A DNA stretch of 64,000 bases from Sphingobacterium sp. BN32 (GTDB lineage Bacteria; Bacteroidota; Bacteroidia; Sphingobacteriales; Sphingobacteriaceae), in the NCBI RefSeq assembly GCF_030503615.1, contig NZ_CP129963.1:1550001-1614000 (forward strand), given 5' to 3'. Position numbers and translations under genes: made by a program. Of this stretch, positions 45,479-53,899 are shown piece after piece. Positions within the stretch are counted from its first letter, which is position 1. Each line of letters opens with the position of its first letter. The notes below the pieces were generated by a model. The model did not search any database. It was not told the origin of the DNA and saw only the letters and a list, made by a program, of their open reading frames with translations.

Positions 45479-46888
45479 TTATTTGGCTAGAGAATAACTA
45501 AAATTTACCGTTCCTGTTGAGCAAAATGTATTAAAGGGAACAATATTAGAGTTAGGACCTCGTGCTTTGTTTGCAGTTTGTTGATTTGGTGATAGGATCT
45601 TCATTGTTGTATTCAAATTTAAAACTGGTCGTATATGTTCGTTGAAATTTTTCTGCAGACGTTTAACGCTTACTCTACAATATCTTTGGGTTGTTCTTAT
45701 TGATCTGCGTCCAAGCATTTTTCCTACGTCTTCTAACGGCATTCCAAGATTTAGCATTATATTTGCGAATGTGTGCCGAGCTAGATGAGTCGTCAAATTC
45801 CTTTTTATGCCGCATATTTCCGCGATCTCTTTAAGATAGCCCTTGTACCTGGTATTTGAGTTTATAGGCATTAATACGCCTCTTACAACACATTTTGGAT
45901 GCTCTTTATACCTCTCTATTAATTGTTCAATTAGTGGGAGCATAGGTACAATTTCATACACATCTGTTTTTCCCCTATGCTTAGCTAACCACTTTTCATT
46001 ATTCTGCCCTACCAATATAATATTTTCAGGTGTCAAATTGTAAATATCCTGAAATGCAAACCCTGTAAAGGTTTGGAAAATAAAGGCATCCCTTACTTCA
46101 TTTAATCTATCAATACCAAAATCTTTATAAAATATTCTTAGTACCTGGTCGTATTCTAGAGGTGGAATTTCTTTTTGATCTCCACCACATACAAAATCCT
46201 CAATGGGATTTGTGATATTGATTTGTTTCTTTACACCGATTTTAATTACACGTTTAATCTTCTTTATGTGTTTTTTGGCAGTAGCTTCGCTTAAAGGTTT
46301 TGGCACCTCTAAAGTCAGGTAATCATATATTTCATCTCCGAATTCTGGGGAAATCTCCTTGAAATCTATATCATCCTTCTTGTATCTTAATTGTAAGAAT
46401 TTCAGTAATTTCTTTTTTATCGTTTTTAACTGAGTTTTGGTAAAGGGAGAACGGTCACCCTTTTCTATCATTTTTTGAAACTTCTCAATGAATTCATCAA
46501 AAACTTCAAGAAAGGTAGGAGCAAGATCAATTTTAACTTCAGGAATAACAGCCTCCTCTACTGGAGATTTTTTAGAATATACCCTTTTAATCATTTCTGG
46601 GGTAACTATTTCATGCTCGAAAAATAGTTTATCGTAAATTCGATTTAGATCAACCATCATTCCTGCAATTTTTTTATTAATTGTTCGGAAATCAGGTTCA
46701 CCTTTCCCTACCGTTTTTGTTTCAACATCCCAGTTGGTTGGTAAAATTGTTTTGGATACAGGTACTTCTTTGGGCTTTTGATCTTTTAGGGTAATTCGAA
46801 TATTAAGGGGAGCTTTTCCTGTAGTCTTTCTAGACTTGGTTCTTAAAATAATGGGAAGTAAATCCAGTTCATGTTTGATTTTTTCCAT
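45479..46888 (-). CDS. Tyrosine recombinase (island integrase)
   Basis: A 469 aa Bacteroidota-type site-specific recombinase: an arm-binding N-terminus (about 10-100), an SAM-like core-binding domain (about 125-235) and a catalytic domain (about 245-430). The box II HLARHTF and nucleophile Tyr in TTQRY are present, and KHRGKTD gives the catalytic Lys. The first Arg is replaced (FTGFAFQDI), as in many Bacteroidota relatives, and the usual LGH before the Tyr is LGRR. It lies 4 bases upstream of the phosphatase gene and about 220 bases from tRNA-Lys, its likely target. Confidence 0.85.
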   Translation of the reverse strand: MEKIKHELDLLPIILRTKSRKTTGKAPLNIRITLKDQKPKEVPVSKTILPTNWDVETKTVGKGEPDFRTINKKIAGMMVDLNRIYDKLFFEHEIVTPEMIKRVYSKKSPVEEAVIPEVKIDLAPTFLEVFDEFIEKFQKMIEKGDRSPFTKTQLKTIKKKLLKFLQLRYKKDDIDFKEISPEFGDEIYDYLTLEVPKPLSEATAKKHIKKIKRVIKIGVKKQINITNPIEDFVCGGDQKEIPPLEYDQVLRIFYKDFGIDRLNEVRDAFIFQTFTGFAFQDIYNLTPENIILVGQNNEKWLAKHRGKTDVYEIVPMLPLIEQLIERYKEHPKCVVRGVLMPINSNTRYKGYLKEIAEICGIKRNLTTHLARHTFANIMLNLGMPLEDVGKMLGRRSIRTTQRYCRVSVKRLQKNFNEHIRPVLNLNTTMKILSPNQQTANKARGPNSNIVPFNTFCSTGTVNFSYSLAK

Positions 46889-47083
46889 TTATACACAATT
46901 AGAATTAACAATAAAATTGCTAAGCCTTATCAGCCATTCTCACGTAAAATCAAATCCGTGGTGGTCAAATGTAGATCTTATAGATGACCACCACAATGAC
47001 CACCATATGAAACTGGTTAAGATGAACTTAAATAACCTAAAAATTAGTATTTTGAAGGGAAGAAGATATAGATTAAACTAAAA

Positions 47084-47107
47084 AAAGGCACACCTAAGTG
47101 TGCCTTT
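47084..47107 (-). terminator. Terminator of tRNA-Lys
   Basis: A 10-bp hairpin (AAAGGCACAC and GTGTGCCTTT, loop CTAA) with a T-run on the minus strand starts 2 bases after the tRNA 3' end. Confidence 0.85.
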
Positions 47108-47108
47108 G

Positions 47109-47181
47109 TGATCCCGCTGGGATTCGAACCCAGGACCCATACATTAAAAGTGTATTGCTCTACCAGCTGAGCTACGGAATC
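47109..47181 (-). tRNA. tRNA-Lys (UUU)
   Basis: 73 bases forming a full cloverleaf. The acceptor stem GATTCCG pairs with CGGGATC (one G-T), the D-loop holds AGCTCAGCTGGTAGAGC, and the anticodon stem ATACA/TGTAT encloses the loop CTTTTAA with anticodon TTT. The T-loop GGTTCGAATCC is canonical, and the discriminator is A. CCA is not encoded. It lies at the edge of the island and next to its integrase. Confidence 0.95.
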
Positions 47182-47225
47182 TTGTACTTGTTATTTTGTA
47201 GTACCCTTCGTTGTTTGAAGTGATG

Positions 47226-47256
47226 CAAAGGTAGCGCTTTTGCCCTTAATTGCAAA
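47226..47256 (-). promoter_or_regulatory. Promoter of tRNA-Lys
   Basis: On the minus strand TTTG (47256-47253), 19 bases of spacer, and TACCTTTG (47233-47226) match the Bacteroidota -33/-7 consensus fully. The start would be near 47219, about 38 bases before the mature 5' end. Confidence 0.75.
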
Positions 47257-47403
47257 TTCTGAATAGCTTTTTTTTATAAAAAAATCGAAACTCCCTCATT
47301 TTAAAAGGAATAAATTTTCATGCTTTAAAGCTGCTGTGAACAACATTCTTCAGCAGTCCCCAAAAAAAATATGCGGCGCATGTTGCATAATTTATAAAGA
47401 ATA

Positions 47404-47426
47404 TTTGATATATTAGTGATATCAAA
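47404..47426. promoter_or_regulatory. Inverted repeat, possible operator of the SPFH-Arc operon
   Basis: TTTGATAT and ATATCAAA are separated by 7 bases, 25 bases upstream of the SPFH start. The operon encodes an Arc-like ribbon-helix-helix protein, which could bind here. This is inference. Confidence 0.3.
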
Positions 47427-47450
47427 TTAATATCAATTTAATCTAACAAG

Positions 47451-48323
47451 ATGGAAAGAATCATCAAACCCGCATCAGGCTATTTAGCACTGTTAATCTT
47501 ATTGTTAACAGTTGCAGGAGGAGCGTATTCCTTATATATTGCCGCCACGACAGATAACAAGATCGTCGGACTTGTTCTTGTGTTTATCGCATTTGTCGTA
47601 TTCCTAATAATCGTTAAAGGGCTGTTGATCGTAAATCCCAATCACTCAAGGGTATTGAACTTATTCGGTAAGTATCAGGGAACGATCAAGGACAATGGGC
47701 TGTTTTTTATTAATCCTTTCTTTACGGCTCAACGTATTAGCTTAAGATCGGAGAACCTGCAGGGACACACGTTAAAGGTGAATGATAAAATGGGTAATCC
47801 GATTGAGATTGCGGCTGTAATCGTTTGGAAGGTAGGAGATACCTTCAAGGCGGCATACGATGTGCAAAGCTATAACGATTATGTGCGCGTGCAGAGTGAG
47901 GCGGCGGTGCGCCACTTGGCAGTAAGCTTTGCCTATGATAATTTCGAAGACGAGAATGCCGAGATCACCTTACGCGAGGGCGGAGATGCAGTGAATGCGA
48001 TCTTAGAGAAAGAACTGACGGACCGTTTGGCGAAGGCCGGCGTAATTGTAGAGGAAGCTAGAATTACACACCTGGCATATGCCGCGGAGATCGCTGGTGC
48101 GATGTTGCAGAGGCAGCAGGCAACCGCGATTGTTGCCGCTCGTGCGAAGATTGTTGAGGGGGCAGTAGGCATGGTCGATATGGCTTTGAAAAAGCTGTCC
48201 GCAGAAAATATTGTGGAGTTGGACGATGAGAGAAAAGCAGCTATGGTAAGCAACCTAATGGTTGTATTATGTGGAGAGAAGGCAGCGCAGCCCGTAGTGA
48301 ATGCGGGAACACTGTATAATTAG
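47451..48323 (+). CDS. SPFH/prohibitin-domain membrane protein
   Basis: A 290 aa protein with two N-terminal membrane segments (about residues 12-30 and 38-60) and a band-7 domain (about 60-225) that begins GLLIVNPNHSRVLNLFGKYQGTIKDNGLFFINPFF. An alanine-rich helix and short C-terminal tail follow. It probably assembles into membrane microdomain scaffolds. It pairs with the Arc-like gene 41 bases downstream, a conserved association in many bacteria. Confidence 0.87.
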   Translation: MERIIKPASGYLALLILLLTVAGGAYSLYIAATTDNKIVGLVLVFIAFVVFLIIVKGLLIVNPNHSRVLNLFGKYQGTIKDNGLFFINPFFTAQRISLRSENLQGHTLKVNDKMGNPIEIAAVIVWKVGDTFKAAYDVQSYNDYVRVQSEAAVRHLAVSFAYDNFEDENAEITLREGGDAVNAILEKELTDRLAKAGVIVEEARITHLAYAAEIAGAMLQRQQATAIVAARAKIVEGAVGMVDMALKKLSAENIVELDDERKAAMVSNLMVVLCGEKAAQPVVNAGTLYN

Positions 48324-48364
48324 ATGGTCGGCGGGAGCAGGCAACGATTTAAAAAAATGATATC

Positions 48365-48553
48365 ATGAAGAAAAGTTTTGTAATCCGTGTTGATGACGAA
48401 CTATATAAACAATTGGAAAAGTGGGCGCACGATGAATTCAGAAGTGTCAATGGTCAAGTCGAATACCTTATCCATTCCAGCCTACAGAAAGCGGGAAGGC
48501 TAAAGAAAACTAGCGCTAAACCCAAAAAAGAAAGCGATCAGGATAATTCCTGA
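48365..48553 (+). CDS. Arc-like ribbon-helix-helix DNA-binding protein
   Basis: 62 aa with an RHH pattern: strand SFVIRVDDELYKQL, helix QLEKWAHDEFRSV, helix NGQVEYLIHSSLQKAG, and a lysine-rich tail. It is the typical partner of SPFH genes of this type. The stop codon lies inside the following terminator hairpin. Confidence 0.8.
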   Translation: MKKSFVIRVDDELYKQLEKWAHDEFRSVNGQVEYLIHSSLQKAGRLKKTSAKPKKESDQDNS

Positions 48554-48560
48554 TCGCTTT
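48531..48560. terminator. Terminator overlapping the Arc-like gene end
   Basis: A perfect 13-bp stem (48531-48543 and 48548-48560, loop TAAT) followed by TTTTT. The next gene is convergent, so it may serve both strands. Confidence 0.8.
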
Positions 48561-48583
48561 TTGTATATTTAATCCAGTAAGAC

Positions 48584-48901
48584 TTAATCCCGACGGATAT
48601 ATTCTCTGTCTTCATCACTCAAACCATCATCATTCCCTAAGAACTCCGGATCCGATTGCGTCGGAGAATAGGGGTTCGTTACGCCGTACTCTTTTGGATG
48701 CTTATTTTTTTTCCGGAAGAGCATGCCACCAACTACCACGCCCATGAGGAAAAATACCCCTAGGATCAAAAGCTTCGACGTTCTAATCTCCCCGAATAAC
48801 CAAAAACTGGCTTCTTCTTTATTATTAAATAAGATAACTAGCAGTAAGGCTAACACGATGGCGACTATGATGGTTTTCGGTTTCATAAGCTTTGATTTCA
48901 A
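48584..48901 (-). CDS. Small membrane protein, LapA-like
   Basis: 105 aa with two membrane segments (about residues 11-30 and 43-62) joined by a short loop, then a charged, proline-containing tail ending SDEDREYIRRD. The layout is that of LapA-type proteins, which are lipopolysaccharide-assembly factors in Proteobacteria, but no equivalent role is shown in Bacteroidota. Translation may start at the Met of MKPKTIIV (48886). Confidence 0.55.
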   Translation of the reverse strand: MKSKLMKPKTIIVAIVLALLLVILFNNKEEASFWLFGEIRTSKLLILGVFFLMGVVVGGMLFRKKNKHPKEYGVTNPYSPTQSDPEFLGNDDGLSDEDREYIRRD

Positions 48902-49060
48902 GCAAATCTATAAAAAATCATTGTAATGAGAAACATAGCCAAAGCCAAGAACATTTGTAACGAATTGATTGTTATTAAAGCTGCAGAGGATGTTTTCTGA
49001 AATAATATCAGGTAAAACACGTTTATTTATAGAGAATCAAATTTAAACTTAACAAGCATT

Positions 49061-50038
49061 TTGATAGAAAAACGAATTGGCAATACACCTTTGAGACGAT
49101 GTGGGCACTTATCTGAAAAGTTTAGCGCCAATATCTATATTAAAGATGAAAGCTGCAATCCTGGAAAGTCGTCTAAGGATAGAGCTGCTTATTTTATGTT
49201 GGAGGAGGCCATCAAGGGCAACAAGATTCAACCGGGCGGCACAATTGTAGAAGCTAGCAGTGGGAATACGGGAATCAGTATTGCGTTAATGGCGCAAGAG
49301 ATGGGCTGCCGCGCGAAGATCTTCGTTTCTAAATCTTGTTCGGAAGAGAAGAGAGCATTGTTGGAAGCTTATGGTGCCAGTATTGAAATCTGCGATAATT
49401 CATTTGGATTACACGTGTTCAATTCTACACAGTACCAAGCGCAGGCATATGCTGCCAATCATGAAAACGCTTATTTTACAAATCAATATTACAATTCAGC
49501 CAATATTAAAGCACATTATAAAACGACTGGACCTGAGATTTGGGAGCAGACCCATCATCAAGTTACCCATGTTGTCGCAGGAATAGGTACCGGGGGAACT
49601 ATTTCGGGAATCGGTAGGTTCTTAAAAGAGCAAAAGAAGGACATTAAGGTATGGGGCGTAGAACCAACGAACTCAGTTTATCAATTTTTCTTAGAACAGG
49701 GAAAGATCGAAAACAATGGTATTGTTCATGATCCCATTGAGGGAATTGGCCGTACGTTTATCCCAGGTACTTTCGACGCACAGGTTGTTGATCAGATTTT
49801 TCAAGTCGATGCTCAATCCGCTAAGCGTGCTGCGCAAGAATATCGAGCAGCTACCGATCAATTAATTGGGTTCTCTAGCGCCGCCGTGTTGGCCGCTGTC
49901 GAGGAGAACCTGAGCAAGCTAAACTTTAAGGAGGGAGATCATGTTGTTTTATATTTTCCAGATCACGGTGACCGTTATTTACAGAAATTATATAACAGCA
50001 ATCATCAAGAAACCACAAAAACATTCGACATACGATGA
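49061..50038 (+). CDS. Cysteine-synthase-family PLP enzyme
   Basis: A 325 aa fold-type II PLP enzyme. The PLP lysine is Lys39 in NPGKSSKDRAAYFM, the substrate loop is SSGNTGIS, and the phosphate-binding loop is GIGTGGTISG. The start codon is TTG at 49061; no in-frame ATG lies upstream. Linked to a permuted hydrolase-like gene (4-base overlap) and an aspartate decarboxylase, it is not placed in a sulphur-assimilation cluster. It could make a non-standard amino acid, as SbnA and CysK-like enzymes do in secondary metabolism; this is inference. Confidence 0.85.
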   Translation: MIEKRIGNTPLRRCGHLSEKFSANIYIKDESCNPGKSSKDRAAYFMLEEAIKGNKIQPGGTIVEASSGNTGISIALMAQEMGCRAKIFVSKSCSEEKRALLEAYGASIEICDNSFGLHVFNSTQYQAQAYAANHENAYFTNQYYNSANIKAHYKTTGPEIWEQTHHQVTHVVAGIGTGGTISGIGRFLKEQKKDIKVWGVEPTNSVYQFFLEQGKIENNGIVHDPIEGIGRTFIPGTFDAQVVDQIFQVDAQSAKRAAQEYRAATDQLIGFSSAAVLAAVEENLSKLNFKEGDHVVLYFPDHGDRYLQKLYNSNHQETTKTFDIR

Positions 50039-51084
50039 TGCATACCTATCAAGATATCGCTATTCCCATCGCTTGGCCAGATCAGACGGCTCGAGGCGAT
50101 GAGTTGTGGTTTAAAATATTGAAGGGTTTAGGTATTGTGAAAAACTTGAACTTCAGAATTGGTCATGCTGCAATCTTATTGATCGAAAAACAGTCTGGAC
50201 AGATTAAGTATTTTGATTTTGGTCGTTATATCTGTCCTCGTGGTTATGGTCGCGCGCGCTCTGCAGCATTCGATCCAAGACTAAAAGTAGAGACAGTTGC
50301 TCAATTTTCGAATACTAAGCAACTGATCAACTTGGCGGAAATTCTTTCGGAACTTTCGATTATGGAAGAAGCAACGCATGGTGGAGGGAGGTTGCTGTGC
50401 TCCGTTTCGCAAGACATTAGCTTTCAGAAAGCCGCTGCCTATGCAGAAGCATTAGTTAATAAAGGTCCTGTGCTTTACGGCGCATTAGCCGCCAATAATA
50501 ACAGTTGCTCACGTTATGTAGCGCAGATTCTTGTAGAGGGCATGATGAAAGATGATAAACGAATTTCCAAAATATTATATCCGGAGTCACTTAAAGCGAG
50601 CCCTACCAGCAATGTGGTCAATGCCAACACGGAAGGCACGCTGTATTGTTATGCGAATCAACAAGTAGAGCAGTGGAAAATGAGCCGTAAGGAATCGTTG
50701 AAGTTCCAGATCAAGCAGTTATCAGATAATTTTTCGAACAAGAGGTCGAAGGACCTTCCAGGAGATACAAAACTGGGCTTATTGGACGAGCCTATGCGTC
50801 CTATGCATATCCCATCTCATGCTACTTGGTTGGGTGGAATGGGAGAGGGCTGTTGGTATGCACTATCGGCCGAGGCTGATCAGTACGAAATTACAAAGTA
50901 TAATTACAAAGGTGCTGTGGATTATATAGTTGCTGTGGATCCCATTGGGAAATTCGACCATTCAGCAAACTTTGAATTCACCTATGATATACATTATAGG
51001 CAACATGTCATTAAACAAATTAACCAGAACATTTCGTTTCTGACGAAGGAAATGCACAATAAACAAATTAAACAATCAATTTAA
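50035..51084 (+). CDS. Uncharacterised protein, possible permuted papain-fold hydrolase
   Basis: A 349 aa protein without a characterised family that I can name with certainty. Residues 38-62 (FRIGHAAILLIEKQSGQIKYF) and 152-162 (ANNNSCSRYVA) show a His44 then Cys158 order like that of permuted NlpC/P60-type cysteine hydrolases or acyltransferases, where His precedes Cys. The C-terminal half ends in a run of helices. It overlaps the PLP enzyme stop by 4 bases and precedes panD by 17 bases. Function unknown; amide-bond or thioester chemistry would fit. Confidence 0.6.
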   Translation: MMHTYQDIAIPIAWPDQTARGDELWFKILKGLGIVKNLNFRIGHAAILLIEKQSGQIKYFDFGRYICPRGYGRARSAAFDPRLKVETVAQFSNTKQLINLAEILSELSIMEEATHGGGRLLCSVSQDISFQKAAAYAEALVNKGPVLYGALAANNNSCSRYVAQILVEGMMKDDKRISKILYPESLKASPTSNVVNANTEGTLYCYANQQVEQWKMSRKESLKFQIKQLSDNFSNKRSKDLPGDTKLGLLDEPMRPMHIPSHATWLGGMGEGCWYALSAEADQYEITKYNYKGAVDYIVAVDPIGKFDHSANFEFTYDIHYRQHVIKQINQNISFLTKEMHNKQIKQSI

Positions 51085-51101
51085 AAGAATACAATTTATC
51101 C

Positions 51102-51470
51102 ATGGAAGTTATCCTATTAAAAGCAAAGATTCATACAGTTAAAGTAACAGAAGCAAATGTTACATACAATGGTTCTATCACCATTGACGCTGATTTATTA
51201 GATGCCGCCGGCATCTTAAAATACGAGCAAGTTTATATTAATAATGCCGTTAATGGAAGTCGAATCATGACGTATGTTTTACCTGGCAAGCGCGGTTCGG
51301 GTGAGGTTTGTATGAATGGCGGAGCCGCCCTACATGCTAAAGTAGGAGATACCGTGCATATCCTTTCATTTATCAATTTAAGTCCCGAAGAAGCAGAATC
51401 ATATCAGCCAACTTTAGTCTTCACCGAGGGAAATAACCAGATTAAATCGGTTGAGAAATACGAGTATTAG
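51102..51470 (+). CDS. panD: Aspartate 1-decarboxylase
   Basis: A 122 aa proenzyme of the pyruvoyl-dependent PanD family: VEVILLKAKIH-type start, TYNGSITIDADLLDAAGI, PGKRGSGEVCMNGGAA. The self-cleavage site Gly24-Ser25 is at the canonical position, so Ser25 becomes the pyruvoyl group. It makes beta-alanine from L-aspartate. Its operon partners are a cysteine-synthase-like enzyme and an unknown hydrolase-like protein rather than panC or panB. That suggests either supply of coenzyme A or a dedicated product. Confidence 0.92.
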   Translation: MEVILLKAKIHTVKVTEANVTYNGSITIDADLLDAAGILKYEQVYINNAVNGSRIMTYVLPGKRGSGEVCMNGGAALHAKVGDTVHILSFINLSPEEAESYQPTLVFTEGNNQIKSVEKYEY

Positions 51471-51558
51471 CAGACACAGATCGATCGACACGAAGCAATC
51501 TCCTGTTAACTCATAATAAGTGATTTAATGGGATGTTCCTAACGTTATACATTAAGGG

Positions 51559-51586
51559 CCGGGAGAGCGAACTCTCCCGGTTTTTT
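51559..51586 (+). terminator. Rho-independent terminator after panD operon
   Basis: A 9-bp GC-rich stem (CCGGGAGAG/CTCTCCCGG, loop CGAA) followed by six T. Confidence 0.9.
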
Positions 51587-51665
51587 CTAAATCTGCCGGT
51601 TTTCAATGGCAGTTGAAGACTTTCATCTCTGACGGTCTGGCAACAGAAAACGACTTTTTATTTAA

Positions 51666-52226
51666 TCACATGTTTGTGTAATTGTTCATTCCTGTTGACT
51701 GGTTATAATTTGATAAAACATCGTTTTCTTCGCCTATAAGGGCAAGTAGCGGTGCTAAAATCTCCCTGTCGTATTCTTCCGCTTCTCTTTCAGAAGCTTT
51801 ATTGGCGAAGAAAGACGGACTAATTGTATAGCTTTTCAAAAACTGTTTCTTTTTGATACCCAAAGTATAGTGCCATTCGCCGATTTCTGAGCTCTGAAAA
51901 ATTGTGGCTTCCTCAAAATTCATAATTTTCCTCTTTCCAAAAATGGAGTTTTCTTTATATACAGCGTGGCTGGCTTTATCAAAAATATATCGCACGTTTA
52001 GGCGAAAGGTAATATCTATAATTCCAAAAATGATAACATAAGCAATTATGGCAAAACACACTAGACGTCCGCCGACCCCGATTTGTTGCCAAAATACGGT
52101 TGCTGCGACTAATGCAACAAAACCAGTTATGGCAGACCAATAAAGGTTATTTTTGATGCCTCTGTTTGGTTGTAAAGAGATGGAATCAATTTGCTTTTCG
52201 AAATTTACTTTATCCCTGATGCTCAT
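51666..52226 (-). CDS. Hypothetical membrane protein
   Basis: 186 aa with two adjacent membrane segments (about residues 29-48 and 54-75) and a soluble C-terminal domain. The order (two segments, then a short domain containing RYIFDKASHAVYKENSIFGKRKIMNF) resembles bacterial PH-domain membrane proteins. Its start overlaps the preceding gene by 17 bases, so the two are coupled. Confidence 0.6.
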   Translation of the reverse strand: MSIRDKVNFEKQIDSISLQPNRGIKNNLYWSAITGFVALVAATVFWQQIGVGGRLVCFAIIAYVIIFGIIDITFRLNVRYIFDKASHAVYKENSIFGKRKIMNFEEATIFQSSEIGEWHYTLGIKKKQFLKSYTISPSFFANKASEREAEEYDREILAPLLALIGEENDVLSNYNQSTGMNNYTNM

Positions 52227-52668
52227 TGCCTAATATTTCCTCAATTTCGTTCAAAATATTTTGAATTTTTTTCTTCGAAAGCGCCTGTACAAGTTGTGTT
52301 TCGCGGTACTTACCTTTCTGATTGACGAATCGTGCTATCAGGCTTACATTCGTCGTGATAAAACCCACTTGTTTTATCTCATGCACCGTCAATCCCACGA
52401 GATTGTCTAAGAGAATCGTGTGGCCGATTCCGAACAGCCCGTTCCGAACCTTGATGTGTTTCTGATTGAGGTCAATAATAAAGCATCTTCTGAGAAAAGA
52501 AATAATCAGGAAGATGGTCATCCCCAATAGCCAGCAATACAAAGAAGAATCCGGTGCTTTGGTGAAACTTAGGATGGTTAATAGTGCGAAAAAACCAACG
52601 ATCGTGCTGTAAATTCCCCACTGTGGTTTCATCTTGTACTCATTTCCGTTTTTTACGAAATATTTCAT
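52210..52668 (-). CDS. Hypothetical membrane protein
   Basis: 152 aa with two membrane segments (about residues 20-37 and 46-62) and a C-terminal domain with FIIDLNQKHIKVRNGLFGIG and LLDNLVGLTVHEIKQ. It has the same two-segments-plus-domain design as its downstream neighbour, with no close sequence match, suggesting a related pair. Confidence 0.6.
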   Translation of the reverse strand: MKYFVKNGNEYKMKPQWGIYSTIVGFFALLTILSFTKAPDSSLYCWLLGMTIFLIISFLRRCFIIDLNQKHIKVRNGLFGIGHTILLDNLVGLTVHEIKQVGFITTNVSLIARFVNQKGKYRETQLVQALSKKKIQNILNEIEEILGNEHQG

Positions 52669-53001
52669 TATAGTTATTATTTAAATGGAGATGGCATCTC
52701 CGGGTTTTATATTCAATGTTCAGTGGAGTATTTATAAGGATGGTCGTATGGTCTCCATTAAGGGGCTAGTATTGCCTGCATATGTATTTATACTTTATAT
52801 TCAACCTAAAAACTAAAACAGGTTTTATAAATTCCATGGTAAATCTAAACTGTTGGTGATAACACCAATTGGTTTGTTTTAAACAATAATTTATTGTTAT
52901 CGGATAAAAGTATCAAATTAATTAAAACAAAATTATTGCGTCATCCTCTGTTTTAGATATAGTAGGGTTTCGGCTACATGGCGTTCGGATACTGAAAAAA
53001 A

Positions 53002-53021
53002 ATGTAGTAGACTTACTACAT
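53002..53021. promoter_or_regulatory. Inverted repeat, possible operator
   Basis: ATGTAGTA and TACTACAT with a 4-base centre, about 180 bases upstream of the envelope cluster. No matching regulator is in the window. Confidence 0.25.
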
Positions 53022-53151
53022 ACCGATGGTTTATTTAGCTAATCGGGTAAAAATATCGCATTTCTCTATTTAGATTATATAAATATGTCAACTATGAGAG
53101 ATTTAATTCACAATTTTATGGCTAAGTTTAAAAATTCACTGAAAACAGTGA

Positions 53152-53182
53152 TTTATACATTATTTAAATGTTTGTACTTTCG
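53152..53182 (+). promoter_or_regulatory. Candidate promoter of the envelope cluster
   Basis: TTTA (53152-53155), 19-base spacer and TACTTTCG (53175-53182). This deviates from TTTG/TAnnTTTG at one and one position. The start would be about 10 bases before the ATG at 53199. Confidence 0.4.
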
Positions 53183-53198
53183 TTTTGATTGAAATTCT

Positions 53199-53870
53199 AT
53201 GAAAAAATTACTAGTCGGATTATTATTATTTGTTTCATGCTTTAGCCTCAGTTCTTGTTTTGACATCGTCGAAGAAATTGATATGAAAGCAAACGGTTCG
53301 GGAACCATAAAAGGAACCTTGAACCTGAGCAAAAGCAAAACTAAAGCCGCTTCGTTGATGAAGTTGGACAAAATAGATGGCTTTAAAATCCCGTCGGAGT
53401 CAGAAATCCGAAAAGAGATGAATACCATGGTCAATCTACTGAAGAACACAAAAGGTATTTCAAACGTGAATTATCGTTTGGACTTCACTAATTATATCGC
53501 TAGCATATCCTGCGATTTTCAGAATGTGCAAGCGTTGAACGCCTATACCAAAACCTTAGGTGCTCATTTTAAATCTCGTTTTAACGAGAATACAAGTTAT
53601 GCTTATGATACGAAAACTAAAACCTTTATTCGAAGCTATAAGCATAGTGCAGAAGCAAAAAAAGAGTTCGCAAAACTTCAAACAGAAAATCGAAAGTCAT
53701 TCGACCAAGCATTTTATACCAGTATTTACCGCTTTGATGCATCGGTGGCAAAGCAAGCAAGCAATGTTGCTAAAGTATCGCCAAATAAGAGAGCTGTTAT
53801 GCTAAAAACAAGCATTCCTAGCCTTATCTCTGGACAGGTAAATTTGGCAAACAGCATCGTATTACAATAA
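53199..53870 (+). CDS. Putative lipoprotein
   Basis: 223 aa with lipoprotein signal (SSCF, Cys near residue 21). The mature region opens with EIDMKANGSGTIKGTLNLSKSKTKA, which is the style of beta-sandwich lipoproteins with 'GSG' hairpins, and continues in helices. No family assigned. First of three closely spaced plus-strand genes (30 bases to the next). Confidence 0.65.
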   Translation: MKKLLVGLLLFVSCFSLSSCFDIVEEIDMKANGSGTIKGTLNLSKSKTKAASLMKLDKIDGFKIPSESEIRKEMNTMVNLLKNTKGISNVNYRLDFTNYIASISCDFQNVQALNAYTKTLGAHFKSRFNENTSYAYDTKTKTFIRSYKHSAEAKKEFAKLQTENRKSFDQAFYTSIYRFDASVAKQASNVAKVSPNKRAVMLKTSIPSLISGQVNLANSIVLQ

Positions 53871-53899
53871 TAGTAGATAAAATTTAACAAGAATTACAT

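Larger units (their letters stand above)
52669..53198. other. Gene-poor divergent region
   Basis: No confident gene. It contains an 8-bp inverted repeat (53002-53021), a near-palindrome GGAGATGGCATCTCC around 52688-52702, and a candidate promoter (53152-53182) for the plus-strand envelope cluster. A 35-codon frame (53085-53192) overlaps that promoter. Confidence 0.55.

Noticed and set aside
53085..53192. 35-codon frame starting MSTMRDLIHNF
   Set aside because: Overlaps the probable promoter of the next gene, has no homology clue and no clear ribosome-binding context; kept as possible only.
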